Source: an uncultured Bacteroidales bacterium
GTDB lineage: Bacteria > Bacteroidota > Bacteroidia > Bacteroidales > P3
DNA: 64,000 nt
Assembly (NCBI GenBank): GCA_900316515.1
Contig: ONDE01000005.1
Location: 1-64,000, forward strand
Direction of reading: 5' to 3'
Shown: positions 1 to 7,109 of the stretch, piece by piece
Layout: each line of letters starts with the position of its first letter
How positions within the stretch are numbered: position 1 is the first letter of the stretch
Position numbers and translations under genes: made by a program
The notes under the pieces: model-generated
The model's input: only the letters and a program-made list of their open reading frames with translations
What the model was told of the DNA's origin: nothing
Database searches by the model: none

Positions 1-1
1 C

Positions 2-457
2 GGCGTCTACAAGTTCAACGTCAACAGCCCCATGCGCGTGAATGGGGCCCTGCGACTCGAGAGCAACATTGAGATGGTCGGCGGCATCAACATCAACAGT
101 AGCAACATAGCTCTAAACTCCAACGGCAGCGCAGTCTTTTCCGGCCAAGTGCAAATCGGCAACGGTTTCAATTGCGATGCCACAGGTCACCTAAAGGTAA
201 AAGACCTGTGTGTCACGCTCTCCGGCTGGTCCGACTATGTCTTCGACGAGGGCTACCGTCTTATGCCGCTAGGCGAAGTGGAGCAATATGTCACCGCTCA
301 CCGCCACCTGCCCGACGTGCCATCGGCTTCAGAGGTGGAGGAAAACGGCGTGGACGTGGGCGAGATGAACAAACTTTTGCTGCAGAAGGTCGAGGAACTG
401 ACGCTCTACGTCATCGACCTACAGAAACAGATTGACGAACTGAAGTCGAACAGATAA
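2..457 (+). CDS. C-terminal part of a secreted/tail-fibre-like protein (5' truncated by window)
   Basis: The frame is open from base 2, so the true start lies outside the window; about 151 residues are visible. The first part is rich in Ser, Asn and Gly with alternating hydrophobic residues, as in beta-helical or fibre-like proteins. The last 70 residues carry a block seen in many Bacteroidota surface proteins: GYRLMPLGEVEQYV, then HLPDVPSASEVEENGV, then a heptad-type helix (LLLQKVEELTLYVIDLQKQI) that is probably a trimerising coiled coil. Similar C-termini are often annotated as tail-fibre-domain proteins, but nothing else here is phage-like. It lies 11 bases before the lipoprotein gene. Function unknown; an exported structural or adhesive role is an inference. 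Confidence 0.7.
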   Translation, partial: GVYKFNVNSPMRVNGALRLESNIEMVGGININSSNIALNSNGSAVFSGQVQIGNGFNCDATGHLKVKDLCVTLSGWSDYVFDEGYRLMPLGEVEQYVTAHRHLPDVPSASEVEENGVDVGEMNKLLLQKVEELTLYVIDLQKQIDELKSNR

Positions 458-468
458 AAACAATTGCC

Positions 469-1011
469 ATGAAACCAAGAACCAACATAACAATAATACT
501 ATGCTCACTGATGGCTGTTTGCACATTTGCAGGGTGCATGAAACCCATTACATGTTCCTGTTTCCCGAACAACCCGGGTCCTTTTGACCACTATACGCCA
601 GATAAATATACAATTTCATGGACATATTTCAACCCCGTTTCCAAAGTCCAAGAGTATTTTTATCATCACGACTCAACACTCAGTGCCCACGATGGAGATA
701 CAATAATGCTGGTTGGCAGAATCCCTAACGTCGAAGTCCCAATTGTCGGTGGAGCTGGATTCACTCTCACCACTTTAAAAGAACATTTAGAAGAGGATGA
801 ATGTGTTTCTTGTTACCCCACTATCGCTATAAAAATGCCTGAAGGCCGTTTGGTGGAATCGTGGCTGGCAGAGAAAGGCAGGGTTGTGTTCGTCAAAGGC
901 ACAATAAGAAACCTCGGTTATGAACATATATGGCATCCTAATGGGTTTGAAAATAGTAAAAATGTCCGATTTGTAATTGATGCCATCCAACTAGATTCGG
1001 TTAAATTTTAG
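469..1011 (+). CDS. Putative lipoprotein of unknown function
   Basis: 180 residues. The N-terminus is a lipoprotein signal: basic start, hydrophobic core and lipobox TFAGC with Cys at about residue 23, so the mature protein should be membrane-anchored. The mature part has clustered cysteines (MKPITCSCF near the anchor and ECVSCYP at about 108) and a stretch GDTIMLVGRIPNV that could be a small beta-barrel fold; no family was recognised. It starts 11 bases after the upstream gene and ends 4 bases before the C10 peptidase gene, so it is probably co-transcribed with the peptidase. A role alongside the peptidase is only an inference from position. Confidence 0.7.
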   Translation: MKPRTNITIILCSLMAVCTFAGCMKPITCSCFPNNPGPFDHYTPDKYTISWTYFNPVSKVQEYFYHHDSTLSAHDGDTIMLVGRIPNVEVPIVGGAGFTLTTLKEHLEEDECVSCYPTIAIKMPEGRLVESWLAEKGRVVFVKGTIRNLGYEHIWHPNGFENSKNVRFVIDAIQLDSVKF

Positions 1012-1015
1012 TATT

Positions 1016-2785
1016 ATGAAAAAATATTTTTTGATAATAGCAACAGCCTTATGTCTGAGTGCCGCGGTGCCATGCCATGCACAACCGGCAACGGCAAACG
1101 AAGCCAAAATCGTTGCACAGACATATCTTGGCAGAGACACCACACAGGTGAGGAACCGTGTGGCAAGGGTGACAATGGACAACGACCGCAACGGTACTCC
1201 TTTGATGTACGAAGTGATCATGAACGACAGCACCATCGTTCTTGTTTCCGGAAGCAAGGCCACCAACCCTATCCTTGCCACCTATAAAGAAGCAACAGGT
1301 ATTTTTGAGACGAACAATCTCCCTTGTGGTCTGTCGGTACTTGTAGACTTCTACAGGGAAGCGATTGCTTTCGTTGACGAGAACAATGTGCGTGGAGAAA
1401 TCAACGATGAATGGAAAAGGCTGTTGAATAGAGAACGCCCGCAACCTCAAAGAGTGACTATCGGTCCCTTTTTAACTACACGATGGGGACAAAGTTATTC
1501 CAATGACAGCGCGGAAGTTAATGCATACAACATGTTTACCCCTGATATTTGTACTGGAGGACGTAATTGTCTTGCCGGGTGCGTGGCAGTTGCAATGGGC
1601 CAAGTAATGAACTACTACAGACACCCAATAATCACCTATAAGCCAAATGGTTTTTCCGAACAATACGACTGGTGTCACATGCCCGATGTTTTAACAAGTC
1701 AAAGCCCTCTTTTTGAACACGAATGTGAAGCTGTTTCCAGACTGCTTTTTGAATGTGGCGAAATGGCAGATATGCAATATGGATGTACTGCATCCGAGAC
1801 CAATAATGACACAGCAAAGGGGGCCTTGATCAGTTATTTCGGTTATTCTCAGGATGCTCAATTAATAAAACGGAATAATTATTTATACGCATACTATTTT
1901 CGAGACCGGATAAAAGCAAATATATTGGGAAGTCGGCCTGTGATTATTGGAGCAAGAGATCGTATAACCGACAATTTACATTCTTTCGTTTGTGATGGAT
2001 ATAAAGATGATAACCTTTTCCACTTTAATTGGGGATGGAACGGCTATTTTAACGGTTTTTATTCTTTTTTGTTTAATATAGATATACAACACGCTGATTT
2101 TAATCAGGACTTTGATGCAATCGTTTACATTCGTCCTGATGAAAACCAGACATATGACATCTGCGACTGGGAAATGCACCTTGAGAATTTCTATACAGAT
2201 TTCTATTCAAATGATATAGTTGATCCAATTACATATCCGCCATATTACAACACACCGAAAACAACAGCTGTGTTGTACAGCGCAGATATTTCGAGTGATG
2301 AAGACTGGAGAACCATTCCCGCTTACAAGCCAAATCCTATCGAGTATCGTGCCCACACAGAAATACACCTTCAAAATGGTTTTACCGCCGAATATGGCTG
2401 TGATTTTACAGCCACAATCGACCCCTGTGAAGAATGTGAAGAAAGAAATTATGCCGGTGAGGTTATAGGCGAAACAGATGTTGAGTTTGGAGAAGCCATG
2501 CCGGACATGGCTGCCGGCAGACCAAGCATTGCTACGGAAGGCCTACGCGAGGAGACCGTTCTCTATCCTAACCCCACCGACGGCGAACTAACCATAGGAG
2601 TTGACGGCGAGGTGCAGTCCATCGTCATCTATAACGCCATGGGCCGTCCTATCGGCGGCTGGAACCTCCGCGCCATCACCCCCGACCATGTGACCCTCGA
2701 CCTAACACCCCTGCCCCGCGGCTCATACATAGTCCGCATACACACCCCAATGGGCACCGCCTCGCGCAAGCTGATACTGCAATAG
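1016..2785 (+). CDS. C10 family (streptopain-like) cysteine peptidase with T9SS sorting domain
   Basis: Predicted secreted cysteine protease of 589 residues. Order: signal peptide (1-22, ending CHA), streptopain-like propeptide beginning EAKIVAQTYL, catalytic domain from about residue 147, a Cys-rich linker, and a C-terminal Por/T9SS sorting domain (about 510-589: ETVLYPNPTDGEL ... ending RKLILQ). The nucleophile is Cys189 in NCLAGCVAVAMGQVMNYY, aligning with the GHCVATATAQIM site of streptococcal SpeB. The partner is His322 in LHSFVCDGY, followed by FNWGWNG as in SpeB. The sorting tail implies export through the T9SS and anchoring at the cell surface. A chagasin-like inhibitor gene lies 1.9 kb downstream (4695-5039). 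The 3' half of the linker is AT-rich, the sorting domain GC-rich, suggesting modular assembly. Confidence 0.93.
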   Translation: MKKYFLIIATALCLSAAVPCHAQPATANEAKIVAQTYLGRDTTQVRNRVARVTMDNDRNGTPLMYEVIMNDSTIVLVSGSKATNPILATYKEATGIFETNNLPCGLSVLVDFYREAIAFVDENNVRGEINDEWKRLLNRERPQPQRVTIGPFLTTRWGQSYSNDSAEVNAYNMFTPDICTGGRNCLAGCVAVAMGQVMNYYRHPIITYKPNGFSEQYDWCHMPDVLTSQSPLFEHECEAVSRLLFECGEMADMQYGCTASETNNDTAKGALISYFGYSQDAQLIKRNNYLYAYYFRDRIKANILGSRPVIIGARDRITDNLHSFVCDGYKDDNLFHFNWGWNGYFNGFYSFLFNIDIQHADFNQDFDAIVYIRPDENQTYDICDWEMHLENFYTDFYSNDIVDPITYPPYYNTPKTTAVLYSADISSDEDWRTIPAYKPNPIEYRAHTEIHLQNGFTAEYGCDFTATIDPCEECEERNYAGEVIGETDVEFGEAMPDMAAGRPSIATEGLREETVLYPNPTDGELTIGVDGEVQSIVIYNAMGRPIGGWNLRAITPDHVTLDLTPLPRGSYIVRIHTPMGTASRKLILQ

Positions 2786-3071
2786 GTTTTACATTACAAA
2801 AATATTACGGAAACAACGGAAGAATTACGAAAACGTTTCTGTTATTCACCCAAGGATGCTCCGCCCGCTCCGGCGGAGCCTAAAAAAGAAGGGAGCCTCC
2901 GCAGGGAGAGACAAAACACATAACAATAAGAAAGCTCTTCCCTGCCTCCTCGGCACCCGTACACGGAGCATCCAACTCCGCACAATATCAACGTCATATC
3001 ATCGTTATTATTGTGCAGCAGGTGTGCCGGTAAAACAACAATGACAAACCAACAAAAAACAACACCATGAC
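2786..3071. other. AT-rich gap with hairpin, no gene
   Basis: No credible gene. Just after the C10 stop there is a degenerate run of ATTACAAAAAT/ATTACGGAAAC-like units (about 2791-2835). A perfect 8-bp stem GCTCCGCC/GGCGGAGC with a 6-base loop occupies 2858-2879, followed by an A-rich stretch rather than a T-run. It might be a weak terminator on the opposite strand or a repeat-element scar. An ATG at 3067 is out of frame with the next coding region. Confidence 0.35.
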
Positions 3072-3911
3072 GTGGCGGGCTACAAGTCCATCTTCGGCCA
3101 CGAATCAACCGAATGGAATGTCGCATTAAATTACATGGACGACTACAATTGGTACAACTATATCATGCGGTCATCTATAGATACCTCTGTAAACGAGACA
3201 AAATACAAAAAAATAGAGATTTATTCTTCAGCTGCCTGGGAACGAGATATCCTGCTCCGCGAAGATACTACAACGGGAAAAGTATGGCTGCGTTGCGTAG
3301 GGGGAGATGACTGGCTGGAACAAAGAATCGGGGTAACAGACACTGATTTTCTAATAATGGATATGAGTATGGAGATTGGAGACAGCATTTTTTTGTTTTT
3401 GTCTAGCATGACTTTCGATTTACTGTGGGAAGATTGGTTCTATGTCAGATGTATAGACACCATTAATGGCCATAAAACGATACATTTGCAAAACGAACAA
3501 AACTATACAATAGACTTCATTGAAGGCATCGGCGCGTCAAACCTATTTGACGTTATTGAGCCATGGCATTTTTACAGTGCATTGGTATGCTGCCATAAGG
3601 ACGGTGAACTTATATATCACAAAACCGTCCCTGGTCATCCTGACGAGAACTGCATAATACCATATGTCGGTATTGAAAATAGCGCGGTAGAGTCATCCGT
3701 CTCCGTGTATCCCAACCCTTGCAGCGACTGGATAAGAATCGAAGGAGATAATATTCAATCTGCATGCCTATATGACATACTGGGATCCGTTATAATGGAC
3801 AATGTTGACGTTCACTCGCCAATCAACCTGTCCAGTTTACCCCATGGTGTATACCTACTACGCGTTGCTAACGGCAACACTTTACTTACAAAAACCATTA
3901 TAAAAATTTAA
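3072..3911 (+). CDS. T9SS cargo protein lacking a signal peptide (probably truncated gene)
   Basis: 279 residues from a GTG codon. The protein begins abruptly with GYKSIFGHESTEWNV, a block that in related Bacteroidales secreted proteins directly follows the signal peptide. It ends with a clear T9SS sorting domain (VSVYPNPCSDWIRI at about 212-225, VYLLRVANG, terminal TIIKI). The nearest ATG, at 3067, is in another frame, so the segment coding for the signal peptide seems to have been deleted, leaving ATGA joined to the mature part. Without a signal peptide it could not reach the T9SS. The rest of the frame is intact over 280 codons, so the loss may be recent. Function of the mature domain unknown; it lies between a protease and an inhibitor gene. 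Confidence 0.7.
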   Translation: MAGYKSIFGHESTEWNVALNYMDDYNWYNYIMRSSIDTSVNETKYKKIEIYSSAAWERDILLREDTTTGKVWLRCVGGDDWLEQRIGVTDTDFLIMDMSMEIGDSIFLFLSSMTFDLLWEDWFYVRCIDTINGHKTIHLQNEQNYTIDFIEGIGASNLFDVIEPWHFYSALVCCHKDGELIYHKTVPGHPDENCIIPYVGIENSAVESSVSVYPNPCSDWIRIEGDNIQSACLYDILGSVIMDNVDVHSPINLSSLPHGVYLLRVANGNTLLTKTIIKI

Positions 3912-3912
3912 C

Positions 3913-3990
3913 ATGAAACGAATTGCAATCCGGCATATATATTATTGCTATTAGGAATTACACAAATAATGTTGTCTCATTATTTAAAGT
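3913..3990 (+). pseudogene. Possible remnant of a lost signal peptide/gene start
   Basis: An ATG at 3913 opens MKRIAI and then, after a shift of frame, continues as YILLLLGITQIM before a stop. Read together this looks like a signal peptide broken by a small indel, with the rest of the gene gone. The next gene begins a few bases later with its own signal peptide. The evidence is compositional only. Confidence 0.25.
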
Positions 3991-3999
3991 CATAAAAAA

Positions 4000-4680
4000 T
4001 TGAAACGTCTATTTATTCTTTTAGTATTGTTTACATGCGCCCCGGCAACATATTCTCAGGACAACCGGAAGCCGCTGGGCCTTTTCTTCAAAGAGTTCCA
4101 CTTGTCAGCAGAATGTGGATATAATTATTTGCTACCCAGTTTCAAAGAACTTTTCCCAAGCAATTACAACTACGACCACTATTGGCACCACCAATGGTAT
4201 TTTGCCTTAGCCGCCGAGAACAACACCGTAAAATGGAGAATCGCCTTGGGCCGCGACTACCTGGATTATACTGAAATATACAATCCCGTCAACACCTACT
4301 CATATCATGCCGACTATATGCGTCCATCCATGTCGCTGCAATTTTTTTTATTGAAGAAACCGCGCTTGCATATATTGTTTGGGGCTTCTGTCGAGTTATT
4401 CTGGATTACCCGATACGACTTCTCTTATGGGAACATTACTTTGCACAATCCAGACATTGGCAGCTCATTCGGTGCCAACATCCTTTTCCCACTGACATTC
4501 TCTGTCGGACTGACCGAGAGAAGCCGCGTCAATATCCAAACAGCGTGTGGAACCCATTTACGCGACGACCACCAACTGCCGTACATGGACCACTGGGCAC
4601 ACAGCCCCTACGATGAATCTAGCCTGCGGTCACATTGTCCACTGTATATAGGAGTGGGATATAGTTTCCATTTTAAATAA
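4000..4680 (+). CDS. Putative outer-membrane beta-barrel protein
   Basis: 226 residues. The start used is TTG (TTGAAACGT) because it gives a complete signal peptide (MKRLFILLVLFTCAPATYS, cleavage before QDN); no in-frame ATG fits. The mature part has alternating hydrophobic/aromatic strands (WYFALAAENNTVKWRIALG, RLHILFGASVELFW, INIQT-like segments) and ends in an aromatic-containing strand YIGVGYSFHFK, as expected for an outer-membrane barrel of about 8-10 strands. It is followed 14 bases later by the chagasin-like lipoprotein gene, so the two are probably one transcript. No specific family recognised. Confidence 0.65.
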   Translation: MKRLFILLVLFTCAPATYSQDNRKPLGLFFKEFHLSAECGYNYLLPSFKELFPSNYNYDHYWHHQWYFALAAENNTVKWRIALGRDYLDYTEIYNPVNTYSYHADYMRPSMSLQFFLLKKPRLHILFGASVELFWITRYDFSYGNITLHNPDIGSSFGANILFPLTFSVGLTERSRVNIQTACGTHLRDDHQLPYMDHWAHSPYDESSLRSHCPLYIGVGYSFHFK

Positions 4681-4694
4681 TAAATAAAACAATC

Positions 4695-5039
4695 ATGAAA
4701 AAGATTGCAACAATTCTGTTTTTACCCGTCGCACTGCTGTTTGTGTCGTGCAATGACTACGACTATGACGTTGTAGAGGACGAGATGTTCGTAATCACCG
4801 AGGAGACCTCGGGGCCTGGTACCGGCTATACATGGTGCTGGGACAAAAAGGACGACATTGTAGACACCCTGAGAAGGTCGTTTATACCATACAACGCAGA
4901 GCGCATTGGCGGCCCGGGAGTGGAGCGCTGGGTATTTGTCGGCAAGCGCAAAGGAACGACAAACATAAAGATGGAACACAAGCAGCCATGGAGATCAATA
5001 GTAGATGAAACCAGAACGTATAGTGTGCGGGTAAAATAG
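4695..5039 (+). CDS. Chagasin-like (MEROPS I42) cysteine-protease inhibitor lipoprotein
   Basis: 114 residues. Lipoprotein signal with lipobox LFVSC (Cys19). The mature domain carries the three loops that define chagasin inhibitors in the correct order: GPGTGYTW (40-47, for NPTTGFAW), GGPGVERW (72-79, for GAGG..F) and QPW (97-99, for RPW), followed by a final strand TYSVRVK. In the family these loops wedge into the active-site cleft of papain-clan (clan CA) cysteine proteases. C10 peptidases belong to clan CA, and a C10 gene lies 1.9 kb upstream, so a role in protecting the cell from its own peptidase, or from host cathepsins, is a reasonable inference. Family membership is fairly sure; the target is not known. 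Confidence 0.8.
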   Translation: MKKIATILFLPVALLFVSCNDYDYDVVEDEMFVITEETSGPGTGYTWCWDKKDDIVDTLRRSFIPYNAERIGGPGVERWVFVGKRKGTTNIKMEHKQPWRSIVDETRTYSVRVK

Positions 5040-5040
5040 C

Positions 5041-5055
5041 CTGATACTGCAATAG
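5041..5055 (+). repeat. 15-bp exact copy of the 3' end of the C10 peptidase gene
   Basis: CTGATACTGCAATAG here is identical to 2771-2785, the last codons (Leu-Ile-Leu-Gln-stop) of the C10 gene, and begins one base after the inhibitor stop codon. It could be the scar of a lost T9SS cargo gene ending in the same sorting-domain tail, or of a recombination between such tails. Confidence 0.6.
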
Positions 5056-5352
5056 AGCACACCATGGCTATCGCCTGCGGGCGATCCGACCACAGCCCCG
5101 TAGGGGGTGGCACAACAGCAAAACGTTGTGCCGCCCCTTACAGGGCTGTAATTTTTTTTCCAATTTTCCTATAATTTTGAGGCCGGAGGCCAACCCTCAA
5201 GCCCCTGTAAACCAGCCCTTGAGTTGCTACCATCTCTTACTATGCTCCTACTGCTCCGCTTATACTCCAATTATATAAATTTTCTCTAGTAGGCAATAAT
5301 ATGTCTGAATCAACGTTAAGACTACTAAAAAACAACTTAAATATACCGAATC
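5056..5352. other. Intergenic region without gene, contains long hairpin
   Basis: No gene is supported. The main structure is the hairpin at 5093-5148 followed by a T-run. The segment 5178-5225 has further short GGCC/CCGG-rich repeats. The following 5265-5352 is AT-rich and leads into the DUF6266 gene; no TAnnTTTG promoter could be placed with confidence. Confidence 0.4.
5093..5159 (+). terminator. Long REP-like hairpin with T-run (probable terminator)
   Basis: Arms 5093-5116 and 5125-5148 pair over 24 bp with one mismatch and two G-T wobbles, around the loop AGCAAAAC. The right arm is followed by TAATTTTTTTTCC. The stem contains GGCACAAC/GTTGTGCC and GCCCC blocks, like palindromic repeat units in other Bacteroidales. 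It can act as a Rho-independent terminator for the protease/inhibitor locus, and may also be a dispersed palindromic repeat. Confidence 0.7.
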
Positions 5353-6186
5353 ATGGCTAGGCAGACGGCAGGATTTATGGGAGGATTCCACGGAAGGCTC
5401 GGGCCTGCAGTGGGTTACATGTGGCGCGGGGTGTGGTGCGTGCGGTCGTACAACCCGCATCCGCGCAATCCGCGGACCGAGGCGCAGACCGCGCACCGCG
5501 AGATGTTCAAGCGCGAGGTGCAGCTGGCATCGTACATGAGCTGGGCGGTGAACCTGGGCTTCCGCGATTTGTCGTACGAGAACGGCATGACGCCGTACAA
5601 CATGTTCGTGCACCTGAACCAACATGCGTTCTCGCTGGTGGAACGCGACCGAAGTGGAGCGAACCAGCCCAACGAAGGTGGGGCTGGCATCTTCACGGTG
5701 GACTACGGCGCGTTGCGCTTGTGCAGCGGGCCGGTGGCTGGCGTGACGTTCGGCGCTCCGGTGTGGGGCGAGGACAACGTGCTGACAATCACGTTCGACC
5801 GCGACGGGTCCACTCTGCGGGGCGACAAATACGACAGCGTGTATCTGTATGCTTATTGCCCGGACATGGAGGACGGATTCCTGGCGGCTCCGGTCTACCG
5901 CCGCACGAAGAAGATAACCGTGGCCCTGCCCGACAGCTACGCCGGCCACGACGTGCACCTCTACGGCATGATTGTCAACGAGGAAGGCGAATGGAGCGAG
6001 ACCATCTACGCCGGCTGCGTGATCAGTGAGGAGTGTGGAGTGAGGAATGAGGAGTTGGCAGAGCCTGCGGAGCGGGCGGCACAGAATGGCCGTGGGCCCA
6101 CGGAAATGGACGAAGGGGCTCGGGCAGAGTTCCGTAGGGACGGCACGGGGGGAGGCGGCGGAGGCACGCCTTTGGGGCTGACCTAG
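5353..6186 (+). CDS. DUF6266 family protein
   Basis: 277 residues. The start MARQTAGFMGGFHGRLGPAV, the next motif VGYMWRGVWCVRS and then NPRTEAQTAHR are the hallmark of the Bacteroidota DUF6266 family, whose function is unknown. No signal peptide. After about residue 224 the family-like sequence stops at GCVISEE and is replaced by a low-complexity tail that begins inside a 7-bp tandem repeat (6026-6060) and ends in a Gly run. The natural C-terminus may therefore have been overwritten. The gene stands alone between a terminator-like hairpin and another repeat block. Confidence 0.85.
   Translation: MARQTAGFMGGFHGRLGPAVGYMWRGVWCVRSYNPHPRNPRTEAQTAHREMFKREVQLASYMSWAVNLGFRDLSYENGMTPYNMFVHLNQHAFSLVERDRSGANQPNEGGAGIFTVDYGALRLCSGPVAGVTFGAPVWGEDNVLTITFDRDGSTLRGDKYDSVYLYAYCPDMEDGFLAAPVYRRTKKITVALPDSYAGHDVHLYGMIVNEEGEWSETIYAGCVISEECGVRNEELAEPAERAAQNGRGPTEMDEGARAEFRRDGTGGGGGGTPLGLT
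6026..6060. repeat. 7-bp tandem repeat inside the DUF6266 gene
   Basis: Units GTGAGGA, GTGTGGA, GTGAGGA, ATGAGGA, then degenerate GTTGGCA: period 7, in frame, coding for SEECGVRNEELA. It marks the point where recognisable family sequence ends. Confidence 0.75.
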
Positions 6187-6465
6187 AGCCTGCCGCACAT
6201 ACCGCAGGCTGGCAGCCTGTCCGCGGAAGAAAATGAAACCCCGCAGGGCAAAACCGCCAAACACCTCGTCGTGGGGCGGTAGCCCAATTCGAGTAATTCG
6301 CCAGTAATTTAATTCGAGTTAATTCGCGTAATTCGCCGTTAAAAAATCACATAAAGTATTACGGAAACTTAGATATTATTGCATTTGAAAAATAAAAACT
6401 GCGGCAACATAATAAAACGCTGTTTGCGCCGTTATCAACGGCAAAACAATTAAACATCAACAACA
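6187..6465. repeat. Intergenic region with AATTCGnnn tandem units
   Basis: No gene. Between 6286 and 6338 lie units AATTCGAGT, AATTCGCCA, (GTAATTT), AATTCGAGTT, AATTCGCGT, AATTCGCCG, with a period of 9 and one shorter spacer. The segment 6351-6465 is AT-rich and should hold the lemA promoter; TATTATTG at about 6374-6381 is only a weak -7 match. Confidence 0.6.
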
Positions 6466-7065
6466 ATGAAAAAAGGAGCAATAGCAATTATCGCCATCGT
6501 GGCCGTGGTGGCCATCATCGTAATGTGGGGCATCGGCGTGAACAACCGCCTTGTCACCGCCGACGAGAACGTGCAGAAGGCCTGGAGCCAAGTGGAGAAC
6601 GTATATAAACGCCGCATGGATCTGATACCGCAGCTGGTGGCCACGGTGCAGGGCGCCGCCGACTACGAGAAAAGCGTGCTGACCGAGGTCACCAACGCCC
6701 GCGCCGGCGTGGAGCAGACCAAGGTGGACCCCTCGCAGCTGAGCGAGGAGCAGATAGCAGCCTACCAGAAAGCACAGGACAACCTCAGCAAGGCCGTGGC
6801 CAACACCATCAAGGTCACCGTGGAGCGCTACCCCGAGCTGACCGCCACCCAGGGCTTCCGCGACCTGCAGACGCAGCTCGAGGGCACCGAGAACCGCATC
6901 ACCGTGGAGCGCGGCAAGTTCAACGAGGCCGTGCAAGGCTACAACACCATGGTGCGCCGTTTCCCGGCCAGCATCATCGCCGGCATAGCAGGCTTCCAGA
7001 AGAAAGGCTACTTCACAGCCCCCGAGGAGGCCGCCGAACCCGTGAAGGTGGAGTTTGATTTCTAG
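6466..7065 (+). CDS. lemA: LemA family protein
   Basis: 199 residues. One N-terminal membrane segment (about 4-22: GAIAIIAIVAVVAIIVMWGI) is followed by the helical LemA domain, with the family signature NRLVTADENVQKAWSQVENV, then RRMDLIPQLVATV and the FNEAVQGYNT-type segment, ending RFPASIIAGIAGF near the C-terminus. LemA proteins are inner-membrane-anchored helical proteins of unclear function. The next gene encodes a TPM-domain protein; LemA-TPM pairs are common in bacteria, so the two probably work together at the membrane. Length is normal for the family. Confidence 0.93.
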   Translation: MKKGAIAIIAIVAVVAIIVMWGIGVNNRLVTADENVQKAWSQVENVYKRRMDLIPQLVATVQGAADYEKSVLTEVTNARAGVEQTKVDPSQLSEEQIAAYQKAQDNLSKAVANTIKVTVERYPELTATQGFRDLQTQLEGTENRITVERGKFNEAVQGYNTMVRRFPASIIAGIAGFQKKGYFTAPEEAAEPVKVEFDF

Positions 7066-7109
7066 TAGTCGAGTAGACAGTAGTTAAGTAGTTAAGGAGT
7101 TAAGGAGGA
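7066..7109. repeat. TAGTTAAG tandem repeat ending at a start codon
   Basis: Directly after the lemA stop: TAGTCGAG, TAGACAG, TAGTTAAG, TAGTTAAG, GAGTTAAG, GAGG (period 8, one unit of 7). The last unit gives AAGGAGGA directly before the ATG at 7110, so the repeat itself supplies a strong Shine-Dalgarno site, uncommon in Bacteroidota. Confidence 0.75.

Noticed and set aside
2-457. Prophage edge, because the first protein resembles a tail-fibre C-terminus
   Set aside because: No other phage gene follows; this C-terminal block is common in ordinary Bacteroidota exported proteins.
5260-6264. 334-codon open frame opposite the DUF6266 gene
   Set aside because: Shadow of the GC-rich DUF6266 gene; low-complexity composition and no family pattern.
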